NCBI GenBank assembly: GCA_043554545.1
Contig: CP121337.1
Span: 2,480,001 to 2,544,000 of the forward strand
From: UBA7330 sp043554545
Lineage (GTDB): Bacteria > Bacteroidota > Bacteroidia > Cytophagales > Cyclobacteriaceae
DNA length: 64,000 bases
Direction: 5' to 3'
Made by a program: the position numbers and the translations under genes. Within the stretch, counting starts at the first letter, position 1. Each line of letters starts with the position of its first letter. The notes under the pieces are model-generated. The model had not been told where the DNA came from, ran no database searches, and saw only the letters and a list, made by a program, of their open reading frames with translations. Positions 1-8,683 of the stretch are shown here, in pieces.

Positions 1-603
1 TACATTGGCCAGTTCATTCCTTGTAATTTCAATCCAAATAGCGTCGTCATCAGTAACAGATAATACAATCATGTCTGACAGAACAACATCTGTTGTCTCT
101 TCCTGAACTCTAACTAACAATTCTGGAATTTCCTCATGTTCATTAGGCAGTTTCTTGATTTTACTGGTAATATTCGCAGCCCTGTCGCGAGCAGAAAAAG
201 GCCCTAGTTTATTGTATATATAGAATAAGGTGTCCTTGAAAGGGGCAACCGGATATCCCTGTGTCACGGATTTAAGTGAGTCAATTCTTGCCACTCTCAT
301 GGCCTTTCGAATGCTGTCAGCACTTTCAATGCCTCGGATCTGATTTAAAAGATCCAGCTTTTGAAGGTTATCTGTAGTCTTTAATTGCTCCAATTGCCTA
401 AGCATATTTACCCTGGAGAGTGAATCTGCCACTTTAATCGAATCCGCTTTTCTCAGTAAATCGGTCACTTCACTCACTTGTTCAGCCTGTAGCGAATCGT
501 TGTCTAATAGTTGAGCTTTGTTGTGATTGACCGAATCCAGTTGCTGTGCATGGATTGCACCGCTTAAAGTGAGTAGTATAATTAAAAGGGTAAATAATCT
601 CAT
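1..603 (-). CDS. Mechanosensitive ion channel (MscS-type), N-terminal part only
   Basis: Partial gene; the first 201 codons are present and the rest lies beyond the left edge. The protein begins with a cleavable signal peptide (residues 1-20, ending IHAQ). A polar stretch rich in ADSL/ADSI repeats follows, likely a periplasmic coiled coil. Next comes a segment with DTLFYIYNKLGPFSARDRA, which is typical of the periplasmic domain that precedes the channel in Bacteroidota MscS homologues. The membrane and beta domains are not visible, so the call rests on the N-terminal domain. The ATG at 603 is followed at once by a hydrophobic run, supporting this start. Inferred role: pressure-release channel of the inner membrane with a large periplasmic domain. 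Confidence 0.6.
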   Translation of the reverse strand, partial: MRLFTLLIILLTLSGAIHAQQLDSVNHNKAQLLDNDSLQAEQVSEVTDLLRKADSIKVADSLSRVNMLRQLEQLKTTDNLQKLDLLNQIRGIESADSIRKAMRVARIDSLKSVTQGYPVAPFKDTLFYIYNKLGPFSARDRAANITSKIKKLPNEHEEIPELLVRVQEETTDVVLSDMIVLSVTDDDAIWIEITRNELANV

Positions 604-776
604 TTATGTATGTTAAAAGCTATTTATTCTCACATAGTAAAGATAAACTTTGAAAAACATCAAATGACATGGGTGATCATCTTATTTTAAATGATGGATT
701 AGTCAATATACCACATACAATAATATTTTTAAAGCAGTAAGTTTACTTAGAATCACCAACTAAAGTTTAACTAACA

Positions 777-1229
777 ATGAAATACCTTAAGCCACTTGCC
801 CAAGATGGGAAGATCAACGAAGACGCAAACCTAAGAGATCGTCAATCTATCCTAATCAATGCACCAATAGATAAGATTTGGGGCTTGCTGTTTGAAGTCA
901 ATAAGTGGCCTGAATGGAATATGGACATAAAGATTGATAGGTACACCACCACGGAGGAAGGTGAGTCATTCAAGTGGCAAATAAGAGGTCAATCCATAAA
1001 ATCAACCTTTCAAAAAATAAACAAACCAGTGCTACTCGCATGGACCAGTCATTCCCAATTAACGAAAGCTGTAAATGTTTGGAAACTGGAACAAGCAGGT
1101 GATAATCAAACGATTGTCACAGCAGAGGAATCTATGGAAGGATTCTCTACACTATTTATTGGCCACCAAAAACTTCACAATATCTTAATTGCCTGGCTCA
1201 ACCATCTAAAAGCACAAGCTGAATCTTAA
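777..1229 (+). CDS. SRPBCC family protein (polyketide cyclase/START-like fold)
   Basis: A 150-residue soluble protein. After a short N-terminal tail, INAPIDKIWGLLFEVNKWPEWN (residues about 27-48) is the classic opening of the SRPBCC helix-grip fold, which binds hydrophobic ligands. The later GHQKLHNILIAWLNHLKAQAE matches the long C-terminal helix. The ligand cannot be told from sequence. The stop codon abuts the stop of the convergent TPR gene with no spacer, so no terminator separates them. No partner gene is adjacent on this strand. Family membership is clear; function is unknown. Confidence 0.75.
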   Translation: MKYLKPLAQDGKINEDANLRDRQSILINAPIDKIWGLLFEVNKWPEWNMDIKIDRYTTTEEGESFKWQIRGQSIKSTFQKINKPVLLAWTSHSQLTKAVNVWKLEQAGDNQTIVTAEESMEGFSTLFIGHQKLHNILIAWLNHLKAQAES

Positions 1230-1934
1230 TTACTCCCCTTCATTATTCAGCTCTTCAATCTGTTGTTTAAGAAGCGCAAATGAAGGAGCCAGCTTTAGTG
1301 CCTGCTCAAAATAGGCTGCCGCCTCATCCTTATTTCCTTTTGCTTGCGCTACCATACCCTTCATTCTATAGGCAGCAACTTCCAGGTTGATCATCTGATT
1401 CTGCTGGTCATTCACTGGAAAATACAGGTTTGTGGTTTTTGCTTTAGGATTTTCGATGATTATATCCGCATTGGTCAGGCATTCCTCATATCTCTCTAAT
1501 CCATATTGCAAAAACATGATGCGATAAAGGGTTCCCAAAGATTCGTTATCAACATAAAGTTTTTCATAGTATTCAACAGCTCTTGCGCTAACACCAAGGT
1601 TATCAAAACTTAATGCCGCTACCTCAGTAGCTAACATGTCACTAGGGTCTGCGGTAACAGCATCCTGAGAAACTAATCCAGCTGAAACGTATTCCTGATT
1701 GTCAAAATAAAGAACAGCAAGTGAATCCAAAAAAGAAACGCTAGGATTATAGACATACAAATTGTAGAGTGCCATTTTCTGCATATCATAATCATTATAC
1801 TTCCTGGCCAAATTGTATAAAAAGGCCTGTTTCCTGATTTCAAATGGAAGTGAATCTAATGGCTGCTTGTTTTGCTCCTGTGCAGAAGCGACATACATCA
1901 TAGATATTAAAAGAAAACTCAAAATTATTTTCAT
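1230..1934 (-). CDS. Secreted tetratricopeptide repeat protein
   Basis: A 234-residue protein with a signal peptide (residues 1-18, ending VASAQ), so exported to the periplasm or envelope. The body is helical TPR-like repeats; the last (GNKDEAAAYFEQALKLAPSF, residues about 200-220) fits the TPR consensus well, and degenerate repeats precede it. Such proteins are scaffolds for protein-protein contacts. It lies 41 bp downstream of the tRNA nucleotidyltransferase on the same strand. A minus-strand -7-like box (1958-1965) just upstream of its ATG suggests it could also be transcribed alone. Specific partner unknown. Confidence 0.7.
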   Translation of the reverse strand: MKIILSFLLISMMYVASAQEQNKQPLDSLPFEIRKQAFLYNLARKYNDYDMQKMALYNLYVYNPSVSFLDSLAVLYFDNQEYVSAGLVSQDAVTADPSDMLATEVAALSFDNLGVSARAVEYYEKLYVDNESLGTLYRIMFLQYGLERYEECLTNADIIIENPKAKTTNLYFPVNDQQNQMINLEVAAYRMKGMVAQAKGNKDEAAAYFEQALKLAPSFALLKQQIEELNNEGE

Positions 1935-1975
1935 GGACTGTTATATTTATAAGTGTGCAAAAATAGGCATTAGTT

Positions 1976-3400
1976 TTATTTTATTTTAAGTCCTTTCGAC
2001 TTACCAATCTCCAACATCAAATTAAACGCTTCCTGATAGTCATTTCTGATATTCCCTTCCAAAATAGCTTCTTTTATTTCGGCCTTGATTTCGCCTATGA
2101 CTCTTGATGGCTTTAGATTAAAGGTCTCAATGATTAGTTCTCCGGATATTGGTGGATTAAAATTCCTAACCTGATCCCGTGCCTCGACATCTTTTATCTT
2201 TTGAGCAACTTCACTAAAATTATTTTTATACCGTTTGACTTTGTCCTGATTCTTAGAAGTAATGTCTGCATTACACAATACCATTAAATCATCAATATCA
2301 TCACCAGCTTCAATGAGCAAGCGTCTAATCGCAGAATCTGTAACCTGACTATTTACCAGCGCAATGGGGCGTAAATGTAACCGCACAAGTTTTTGCACGT
2401 ATTTCATCTTATCATTTAAGGGTAATTTCAATCTTTTGAAAATTGATGGCACCCACCTTGCCCCCATATCTTCATGCCCATGAAAAGTCCATCCAGCGCT
2501 TTTACTGAATCGCTGTGTTGCCGGCTTGGCAATGTCATGTAAAATGGCTGCCCAACGCAACCAGAGGTTATCAGTTTTAGTACTGATATTATCCAGAACA
2601 CCCAGTGTATGATAAAAATTATCCTTATGTCCCTTGCCGTCAATAATCTTTACACCCTGCAAGTCAACCATCTCAGGAAAAATGATCTTTAATATTCCTG
2701 AATGAAAAAGCAAATTAAATCCATAGGAAGGCTTAGGGGACAGAATGATCTTATTTAACTCATCACTAATCCTTTCCATGCTAATGATCTCAAGTCGATC
2801 TTTATGGTCAATGATGGCCTGAAAGGTATCAGGCGCTATGTCAAACACCAACTGACTGGCAAATCGTATGGCACGCATAATCCGCAAAGGATCATCACTA
2901 AAGGTTTCATTTGGATCAAGTGGTGTCTTAATTATTTGTCTTTCTAAGTCATTAAGTCCATCAAATGGATCAACCAACTCACCAAAATCAGACTTGTTCA
3001 AACTCACAGAAAGTGCATTGATTGTAAAGTCTCTTCGCTTTTGGTCATCAGCTAACGATCCATTTTCTACGATGGGCTTTCTGGAATTTTGCCGATAGGA
3101 TTCTTTCCTTGCGCCAACAAATTCCAATACCAGATCTTCGTAGTTTACCGAAGCTGTGCCAAAATTTTTATGTACTGCTAATTTTGATTGCTTACCTAAC
3201 TTATCGCTCAACCTTTGAGCAAGGGATATCCCACTTCCAACACACACAAAATCGATATCTTTTGAAGGTCGATTTAAAAGCATATCCCTTACATAACCAC
3301 CAACTATGTAAGTTGATAATTGTAATTCTTCTGCACATTCACCCACCAGTTCAAATATCTTTTGGCTACTGATCGTTTCAAGGATTTTTTTATTCCTCAT
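1976..3400 (-). CDS. cca: CCA tRNA nucleotidyltransferase with HD domain
   Basis: A 474-residue enzyme that adds or repairs the 3' CCA end of tRNAs in the cytoplasm. The class II polymerase-beta head carries GGYVRD (residues 34-39) and the metal-binding DID (48-50). RRDFTINAL (122-130) follows, which belongs to the flexible region and template-recognition motif of the family. Residues 150-250 are the neck/body helices. An HD phosphohydrolase-type domain follows, with AAILHDIAKP (His288, Asp289). This architecture is common in Bacteroidota. Its own promoter is seen upstream at 3408-3444. CCA-adding versus poly(A) polymerase activity cannot be fully separated by sequence, but CCA addition is by far the likelier role. 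Confidence 0.9.
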   Translation of the reverse strand: MRNKKILETISSQKIFELVGECAEELQLSTYIVGGYVRDMLLNRPSKDIDFVCVGSGISLAQRLSDKLGKQSKLAVHKNFGTASVNYEDLVLEFVGARKESYRQNSRKPIVENGSLADDQKRRDFTINALSVSLNKSDFGELVDPFDGLNDLERQIIKTPLDPNETFSDDPLRIMRAIRFASQLVFDIAPDTFQAIIDHKDRLEIISMERISDELNKIILSPKPSYGFNLLFHSGILKIIFPEMVDLQGVKIIDGKGHKDNFYHTLGVLDNISTKTDNLWLRWAAILHDIAKPATQRFSKSAGWTFHGHEDMGARWVPSIFKRLKLPLNDKMKYVQKLVRLHLRPIALVNSQVTDSAIRRLLIEAGDDIDDLMVLCNADITSKNQDKVKRYKNNFSEVAQKIKDVEARDQVRNFNPPISGELIIETFNLKPSRVIGEIKAEIKEAILEGNIRNDYQEAFNLMLEIGKSKGLKIK

Positions 3401-3407
3401 TGAAATT

Positions 3408-3444
3408 CAAAACTAACAATCCCACCTGTCCTATTCATCAAAAA
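3408..3444 (-). promoter_or_regulatory. Candidate promoter of cca
   Basis: On the minus strand the -7 element TAGTTTTG (3408-3415) matches the Bacteroidota consensus TAnnTTTG. A T-rich TTTTTG block (3439-3444) lies 23 bp upstream, at the long end of the accepted spacing. The cca ATG is a few bases downstream, implying a very short leader. Predicted from pattern only. Confidence 0.45.
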
Positions 3445-3565
3445 CACACGAATAACCTTTAACCATTATAATAAAATTTAAAAAATCATCATTTAAAGGG
3501 ATCGGCAACAGAATAATAGTTTATGATTTGCATCAAGTTATTAGTTTTGTAGGGACTCAATAATT

Positions 3566-5623
3566 ATGCCCGCCTCAGAATCAAAGAATAGAATTGATGA
3601 ACTAACAGATCAACTCAACAGGTTAAATTATCTGTACTATCAGGAAAGCACCTCTGAAGTAAGTGATTATGAGTTTGACCAATTGCTCCTGGAATTATCT
3701 CACCTGGAATCCATTCACCCTGAGTTTAAAAGAGAGGACTCCCCTACCCAACGAGTAGGTGGAAGCATCACCAAATCTTTTGATACGGTTTATCACAAAT
3801 ACCCTATGCTCTCTTTGGGGAATACGTATTCCAAAGAAGACCTTGCAAATTTTGATCAACGAGTAACTAAAGGTCTTGGCACTGATGATTATGAATATTT
3901 TTGCGAACTAAAGTTTGATGGTGTCGCAATTAGTCTGCTCTATCATGATGGAGTATTAAAACAAGCGGTGACCAGAGGTGATGGAGAAAAAGGTGATGAT
4001 GTAACCAATAACATAAAAACCATACAATCAATTCCTCTACGCATATCCCTCGAAAAGCATCCTGCTGTTTTCGAAGTGCGAGGTGAGGTTTTTATGCCTA
4101 AAAAAGTATTTGAAGCATTAAATAAATCCAGAGCTGAATCAGGCGAAGCTTTATTGGCAAACCCAAGAAACACAACGAGTGGCACCTTAAAAATGCAAGA
4201 CTCTTCAGTTGTTGCAAGCAGAAAACTGGACTGTTTCCTTTATTCACTGTTAGGTGAAAACATCGAGCCAAAGACGCATTCTGAATCCATTGATTTGTTA
4301 GAAAAAATGAAATTCAATGTGTCTCCAACTTATCGAAAATGCAAAAATATTGATGAGGTATTTGATTACATCAATGAATGGGAACAAAAGAGACATGCTC
4401 TACCTGTAGAGACAGATGGGATTGTACTTAAAGTTAACGACACGAACCAACAGGAAGAGCTCGGGTTCACTGCAAAAAGTCCTCGTTGGGCGATTGCATA
4501 TAAGTACAAAGCGGAAGGAGGAGAAACCAGATTAAACGACATCACCTATCAGGTAGGTAGAACCGGTGCTGTCACTCCAGTTGCTGAGCTAGCTCCAGTA
4601 TTATTAGCTGGAACTACCGTAAAACGCGCCTCCCTACATAATGCCAATGAAATTGAAAGGTTGGATATCCGTATCGGTGACATAGTGAGTGTTGAAAAAG
4701 GAGGAGAAATCATTCCGAAAATCACTGGTGTTGTCTTGGAAAAAAGAACCGAGACAAAAAAATTAAGATATATCTCAAATTGTCCGGAATGTGGGACTCC
4801 GCTAGAGCGGAAAGAAGGTGAAGCGGTCCATTATTGTCCCAATTCCTCCAGTTGCCCTCCACAAGTACGTGGAAAAATAGAACACTTCATCTCCAGAAAC
4901 GCCTTAGATATTAACCATTTAGGACCCAATACGATCAAAGGCTTATACAATAAAGGAGTGATTAAGAATATTGCAGACCTTTATTCACTCACATTTAATA
5001 ACCTTAATGAACTAAAATTTGAAGAATTAGATCCAGCAACGGGTGATACCAAAGCAAGATCCATCAAAGAAAAAACTGCACGAAACATTCTGGAATCGTT
5101 AGAAAAATCAAAAAATGTAGCTTTTGAAAATGTGCTATTTGGATTAGGGATCAGGTATGTAGGCAAGACAGTAGCAGAAAAACTGGTAGCGCATTTTAAA
5201 ACAATAGATCGGTTGAAAGCTGCAACATATGATGATATTATTGCTGTTCACGAAATCGGTGAGCGAATTGCTCAAAGTGTTGTCAAATACTTTGAAAACA
5301 CTGAAAACCTTGCTTTAGTCCAAAAATTGCAAGAAGCTGGACTAAACTTTGAAACTAAAAATGAGGATAGCAACCTGCAAAATGATACTTTAGCAGGAAA
5401 ATCTTTCGTCATCTCAGGTGTGTTTGAAACCATTAACAGAGAAGACTTAAAGAAACTAATTAAAAACCTTGGAGGAAAAGTAGTTAGCAGTGTATCTGGA
5501 ACTACGGATTACCTGGTAGCAGGGGAAAATATGGGTCCAGCTAAAAGAGAAAAGGCAGAGAATAATAAAGTGACTATTCTTTCTGAAAAGGAATTTAATC
5601 AACTGATTGATCGAAATGATTAA
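3566..5623 (+). CDS. ligA: NAD-dependent DNA ligase LigA
   Basis: A 685-residue enzyme sealing nicks during replication and repair, using NAD+. Domain Ia starts at residue 1. The adenylation site is KFDG (Lys116), followed by the nucleotidyltransferase core (to about 320) and OB fold (TYQVGRTGAVTPVAEL). The four-cysteine zinc finger is Cys406, Cys409, Cys424 and Cys430. Helix-hairpin-helix repeats follow (about 440-580), and a C-terminal BRCT domain (about 603-685, GKSFVISGVFETINREDLKK). Length is normal for the family. The ATG at 3566 gives a standard N-terminus. Its 3' end overlaps the next gene, so ligA heads a three-gene operon with dapA. Confidence 0.97.
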   Translation: MPASESKNRIDELTDQLNRLNYLYYQESTSEVSDYEFDQLLLELSHLESIHPEFKREDSPTQRVGGSITKSFDTVYHKYPMLSLGNTYSKEDLANFDQRVTKGLGTDDYEYFCELKFDGVAISLLYHDGVLKQAVTRGDGEKGDDVTNNIKTIQSIPLRISLEKHPAVFEVRGEVFMPKKVFEALNKSRAESGEALLANPRNTTSGTLKMQDSSVVASRKLDCFLYSLLGENIEPKTHSESIDLLEKMKFNVSPTYRKCKNIDEVFDYINEWEQKRHALPVETDGIVLKVNDTNQQEELGFTAKSPRWAIAYKYKAEGGETRLNDITYQVGRTGAVTPVAELAPVLLAGTTVKRASLHNANEIERLDIRIGDIVSVEKGGEIIPKITGVVLEKRTETKKLRYISNCPECGTPLERKEGEAVHYCPNSSSCPPQVRGKIEHFISRNALDINHLGPNTIKGLYNKGVIKNIADLYSLTFNNLNELKFEELDPATGDTKARSIKEKTARNILESLEKSKNVAFENVLFGLGIRYVGKTVAEKLVAHFKTIDRLKAATYDDIIAVHEIGERIAQSVVKYFENTENLALVQKLQEAGLNFETKNEDSNLQNDTLAGKSFVISGVFETINREDLKKLIKNLGGKVVSSVSGTTDYLVAGENMGPAKREKAENNKVTILSEKEFNQLIDRND

Positions 5624-6110
5624 AAAAGGAATCATCAAGTATAGAACCTCCAGGAAAGAAAAAAACCGGAAATCCAAACCGGGTATTGACTACCAACATT
5701 CCAAACATATCGGATTGATCATCCATGAAAACTTTGAAAATGAGACAAGCATAAAGAAGGTCATTGATACGCTTCAAAGTGAGCACAAAAAAGTAAGTAA
5801 AATATATTTTTTAAAGAAGCCAAAGGGTCATCAAATGTCTCCCTGGTTTAAGACTTCTCAAATTAATTTTATTGGACAGGTGAAGTCACCTGAATTGGAT
5901 CACTTTCTAAAACAGGACATTGATTTTCTGCTTTGCTTTGATGATTCAAATCACTATATCCTCGATTATGTATGCTCATTATCTTTAGCTCCTGCTCGTA
6001 TAGGTGTAATGAAACCTGAACGTAAGCATTTCCTTGAGATGATGGTCCAGGTGAGTGATAATGGTACTTTTGCAAGCGAAGAGATTCTTAAATACCTTAA
6101 AATGATATGA
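5616..6110 (+). CDS. DUF6913-like conserved protein
   Basis: A 164-residue protein from the ATG at 5616, which overlaps the ligA stop by 8 bp; an in-frame TTG at 5607 is a less likely start. The N-terminus is very basic (IKYRTSRKEKNRKSKPG). The remainder alternates predicted strands and helices (KHIGLIIHENFE; DFLLCFDDSNHYILDYVCSLSLAPARIGVM), resembling a Rossmann-like alpha/beta fold. It resembles the Bacteroidota-restricted proteins annotated as DUF6913. No catalytic motif is recognised. Translational coupling to ligA upstream and a 4-bp overlap with dapA downstream place it firmly in one operon. Function unknown. Confidence 0.7.
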   Translation: MIKKGIIKYRTSRKEKNRKSKPGIDYQHSKHIGLIIHENFENETSIKKVIDTLQSEHKKVSKIYFLKKPKGHQMSPWFKTSQINFIGQVKSPELDHFLKQDIDFLLCFDDSNHYILDYVCSLSLAPARIGVMKPERKHFLEMMVQVSDNGTFASEEILKYLKMI

Positions 6111-6982
6111 AAATGTCAGTAGAAAAACTGAAAGGAACTGGTGTGGCATTGGTAACGCCATTCAAACATGATGATAGTGTAGATTTTGATGGAATTTCTC
6201 GCATACTTGACCATGTGGTAAAAGGAGATGTTGATTACCTCGTGGTATTAGGTAGCACGGGAGAAGCAGCTACTATCAGCTGGGAAGAGAAAATAAGCAT
6301 TCTCGAATTCGTACTCCAAAACAACAAAAAAGATTTGCCTGTAGTCATGGGACTTGGTGGTAACGATACCCGGGCTATGATTGAGGACGTTAAAAAACTT
6401 AATGACTATCCAATTACGGCTATTTTAACCTCCAGCCCTCATTACAACAAACCTTGCCAGAAAGGAATCCTGACCCATTACCAACATTTTGCGGATAACA
6501 GTGACTTCCCTGTGATTTTGTATAACGTGCCCTCAAGGACAGGAAGTAATGTTTCAGCAGAAACAACAATCAACCTCTCCTCACATCCTAATATTATAGG
6601 CATCAAGGAAGCAAGTGGAGACTTAATTCAATGTGCGAGAATAATTTCCAAAGCAGATAAGGATTTTATACTTGTATCTGGTGATGACGCATTAACGCTC
6701 CCCATGATCTCACTTGGTGCAGAAGGAGTGATTTCTGTCATCTCAAACCTACTCCCCAAAGCCTTCTCTGATATGGTAAAGAGTGCTTTAAGTGGAGACT
6801 ATGATAAAGCAAAGACGCAAAATGAATTGCTTTTGCCTGATTATGAATTAGTAAACCTAGAAGGAAATCCTGTATCTCTCAAAGTTGGAATGAAAGCCCA
6901 CGGGTTAATTTCGGACCATGTTAGACTACCATTGGTCAGCGGCTCAAAAGAATTATTTGAAAAATTTAAGGAGAGGGCATAA
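6107..6982 (+). CDS. dapA: 4-hydroxy-tetrahydrodipicolinate synthase
   Basis: A 291-residue TIM-barrel lyase condensing pyruvate with aspartate semialdehyde, the first committed step of lysine and diaminopimelate synthesis. Seen: the substrate loop GSTGEAA (residues 49-55), YNVPSRTG with Tyr139, and the Schiff-base lysine in IIGIKEAS (Lys167). The ATG at 6107 overlaps the upstream stop by 4 bp; a second ATG at 6113 is also possible. Other genes of the pathway, dapD and lysA, lie at 51147 and 48510. A strong bidirectional hairpin follows immediately. Confident by motif set and length. Confidence 0.95.
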   Translation: MKMSVEKLKGTGVALVTPFKHDDSVDFDGISRILDHVVKGDVDYLVVLGSTGEAATISWEEKISILEFVLQNNKKDLPVVMGLGGNDTRAMIEDVKKLNDYPITAILTSSPHYNKPCQKGILTHYQHFADNSDFPVILYNVPSRTGSNVSAETTINLSSHPNIIGIKEASGDLIQCARIISKADKDFILVSGDDALTLPMISLGAEGVISVISNLLPKAFSDMVKSALSGDYDKAKTQNELLLPDYELVNLEGNPVSLKVGMKAHGLISDHVRLPLVSGSKELFEKFKERA

Positions 6983-7006
6983 AAAAAGGGGCTTAAAGCC
7001 CCTTTT
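6981..7006. terminator. Bidirectional intrinsic terminator between dapA and the H1-like gene
   Basis: A six-base-pair GC-rich stem (GGGGCT at 6988-6993 with AGCCCC at 6997-7002, 3-base loop) is preceded by an A run (6981-6987) and followed by a short T run (7003-7006). It can therefore stop transcription from dapA on the plus strand and from the convergent small gene on the minus strand. It lies at the dapA stop codon. Confidence 0.85.
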
Positions 7007-7025
7007 GAGATAATTAAAATCTTTA

Positions 7026-7199
7026 TTATTTGTTCTTGATGTCCTGAACTTCAATTCTGATTTCTTGAGCAAGATTCTTCACATCCTGCATTCCTTTTCT
7101 TACGCGGGTTCCTGCAGCAGAGTTCTCTTTATCATAAAACTTTTGGAAGTCACCTTCTAGTGACATTAATAAATCTTTAATTTGATCAAATCTTTTCAT
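7026..7199 (-). CDS. Histone H1-like small nucleoid protein (Hc1-like)
   Basis: A 57-residue gene read directly from the minus strand: ATG at 7197-7199, TAA at 7026-7028. The protein begins MKRFDQIKDLL and contains FYDKENSAAGTRVRKGMQDV, close to the conserved core of the small histone H1 / Hc1-type proteins present in most Bacteroidota. It is charged and wholly helical (DVKNLAQEIRIEVQDIKNK) with no membrane segment. Family members are thought to bind or organise DNA, although the lysine-rich tail of chlamydial Hc1 is missing. It is convergent with dapA across the shared terminator. Confidence 0.8.
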   Translation of the reverse strand: MKRFDQIKDLLMSLEGDFQKFYDKENSAAGTRVRKGMQDVKNLAQEIRIEVQDIKNK

Positions 7200-7287
7200 A
7201 TTGATAAATCTTTAAGGTTACTGATAATTATTCGATAGAGCAATTTAATGAAAATGTTCAAAATCCAAGGTAAAACAAGGAAAAAAG

Positions 7288-8544
7288 CTATGATTCTAAT
7301 AAAGTAGCTCCTTTTTCACCGGCTTTTTGATACTCCCCATCCATAAGTTTACCCTTGATGGCATCAAACACCTTCAATGTTTCTTCGACATCTTTAAGGG
7401 TATGCATAGCCGTTGGAATAATCCTGACGATAATCGTGCCTTTTGGTACCACCGGATATGCTACTGCAGAACAAAATAAATTATAATTGGTTCTTAAGTC
7501 CCTAACCAGGTTAGCGGCTTCATATGGATCACCATTCAAAATCACAGGCGTTACTGGTGATTTAGTAGTTCCTATATTAAGACCCAACTTTTTCAATCCA
7601 CTTTGTAAAGCATTTACCACTTCCCAGAGGTTTGCCTTCAACTCAGGATGCTTTTTAAGTAATTCCAGCCTTTTGATATTTCCTTTTACGAAGGCGATCG
7701 GCAAGGACTTAGCAAAGATTTGAGATCGTAAATTATATTTTAGCACATCCAGAATCTTAGGCTCACTAGCGATAAAGCCACCTATACTAGCCATAGATTT
7801 GGCAAAAGTTGAAAAATATAAGTCTACCTCCTTGGTTACTCCATAATGCTCCGCTGTACCAGCACCCGTCTCACCCATCGTTCCGAAACCATGAGCATCG
7901 TCAACTAAAAGCCTGAAATCAAACTTTTTCTTTAATTCAGTAATACCTTTTAAATCCCCGGTATTACCTGACATACCAAATACACCTTCTGTAATTACCA
8001 ATATGCCCCCACCAGTTTCTTTGGTGATTTTTGCTGCTCTTCCCAACTGTGTTTCAAGGTTGCTGATGTCATTATGCGGATAAACAAATCGTTTTCCCAT
8101 ATGCAACCGAACACCATCTATGATACAGGCATGACATTCTGCATCATATACAATTACATCTTTTCTATCGACAAGTGCATCAATCACTGACATGATACCC
8201 TGATATCCATAATTAAGTAATAAACCAGCGGGTTGTCCAACAAACTCTGCCAATTCATTCTCAAGTTGAGTATGAAATTTGGTGTTCCCTGTCATCATCC
8301 TAGCACCCATTGGATATGCAAGACCATATTCGCTTGCTGCTTCTGCATCTGCTTTTCTGACTTCAGGATGGTTAGCCAACCCCAAATAGTTGTTCAAACT
8401 CCAGGTAAGGACAGTCTTGCCTTTAAATTGCATACGTGGTGCAATCTCCCCTTCCAGCATTGGAAACATGTAATAATTGTCATCAATATGGGAAATGTTC
8501 CCTAAAGGACCTCTGTTGGCCTGTAATTTTTCAAATAAATCCAT
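7288..8544 (-). CDS. Alpha-oxoamine synthase, probable serine palmitoyltransferase
   Basis: A 418-residue PLP enzyme of the AONS/KBL/SPT group, which joins an amino acid to an acyl-CoA with loss of CO2. Seen: NNYLGLANHPEV (residues about 51-62), the histidine that stacks on PLP in YDAECHACIIDG, LVDDAHGFGTMG, and the PLP lysine in FSTFAKSMASIGGF. Length and the N-terminal MDLFEKLQANRGPLG match the Bacteroidota serine palmitoyltransferase group, which starts sphingolipid synthesis. In sulfonolipid-forming Cytophagales a close relative uses cysteate. KBL or BioF is less likely because no biotin or threonine genes adjoin. Transcribed from its own promoter (8582-8612). Confidence 0.75.
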   Translation of the reverse strand: MDLFEKLQANRGPLGNISHIDDNYYMFPMLEGEIAPRMQFKGKTVLTWSLNNYLGLANHPEVRKADAEAASEYGLAYPMGARMMTGNTKFHTQLENELAEFVGQPAGLLLNYGYQGIMSVIDALVDRKDVIVYDAECHACIIDGVRLHMGKRFVYPHNDISNLETQLGRAAKITKETGGGILVITEGVFGMSGNTGDLKGITELKKKFDFRLLVDDAHGFGTMGETGAGTAEHYGVTKEVDLYFSTFAKSMASIGGFIASEPKILDVLKYNLRSQIFAKSLPIAFVKGNIKRLELLKKHPELKANLWEVVNALQSGLKKLGLNIGTTKSPVTPVILNGDPYEAANLVRDLRTNYNLFCSAVAYPVVPKGTIIVRIIPTAMHTLKDVEETLKVFDAIKGKLMDGEYQKAGEKGATLLES

Positions 8545-8581
8545 AAAAGATTGTTAATAATTCCTTACCAATTACGCAACG

Positions 8582-8612
8582 CAAAACTAATACTAATTAA
8601 AGTATGCACAAA
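8582..8612 (-). promoter_or_regulatory. Promoter of the serine palmitoyltransferase-type gene
   Basis: Minus strand: TTTG (8609-8612), 19-bp spacer, then TAGTTTTG (8582-8589). This is an exact fit to the Bacteroidota sigma-ABfr consensus TTTG-N19-TAnnTTTG, placed about 38 bp upstream of the ATG. One of the two best promoter matches in the window. Confidence 0.7.
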
Positions 8613-8683
8613 TCAAATAAATTCAAATTGAGACCTAAAAAGCTTAGTAGGCTAACTAAATTTAGGGAACGAAAAATAATCGG

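Noticed and set aside
2428..2643. Antisense open frames inside conserved genes (for example within cca, accC, ispG, the copper ATPase and tamB)
   Set aside because: They mirror strongly conserved coding sequence on the other strand, have no recognisable domains and no upstream signals.
7288..8544. Glycine C-acetyltransferase (kbl) or 8-amino-7-oxononanoate synthase (bioF)
   Set aside because: N-terminus, length and inner blocks fit the serine palmitoyltransferase-type group of Bacteroidota better, and no threonine dehydrogenase or biotin gene is adjacent.
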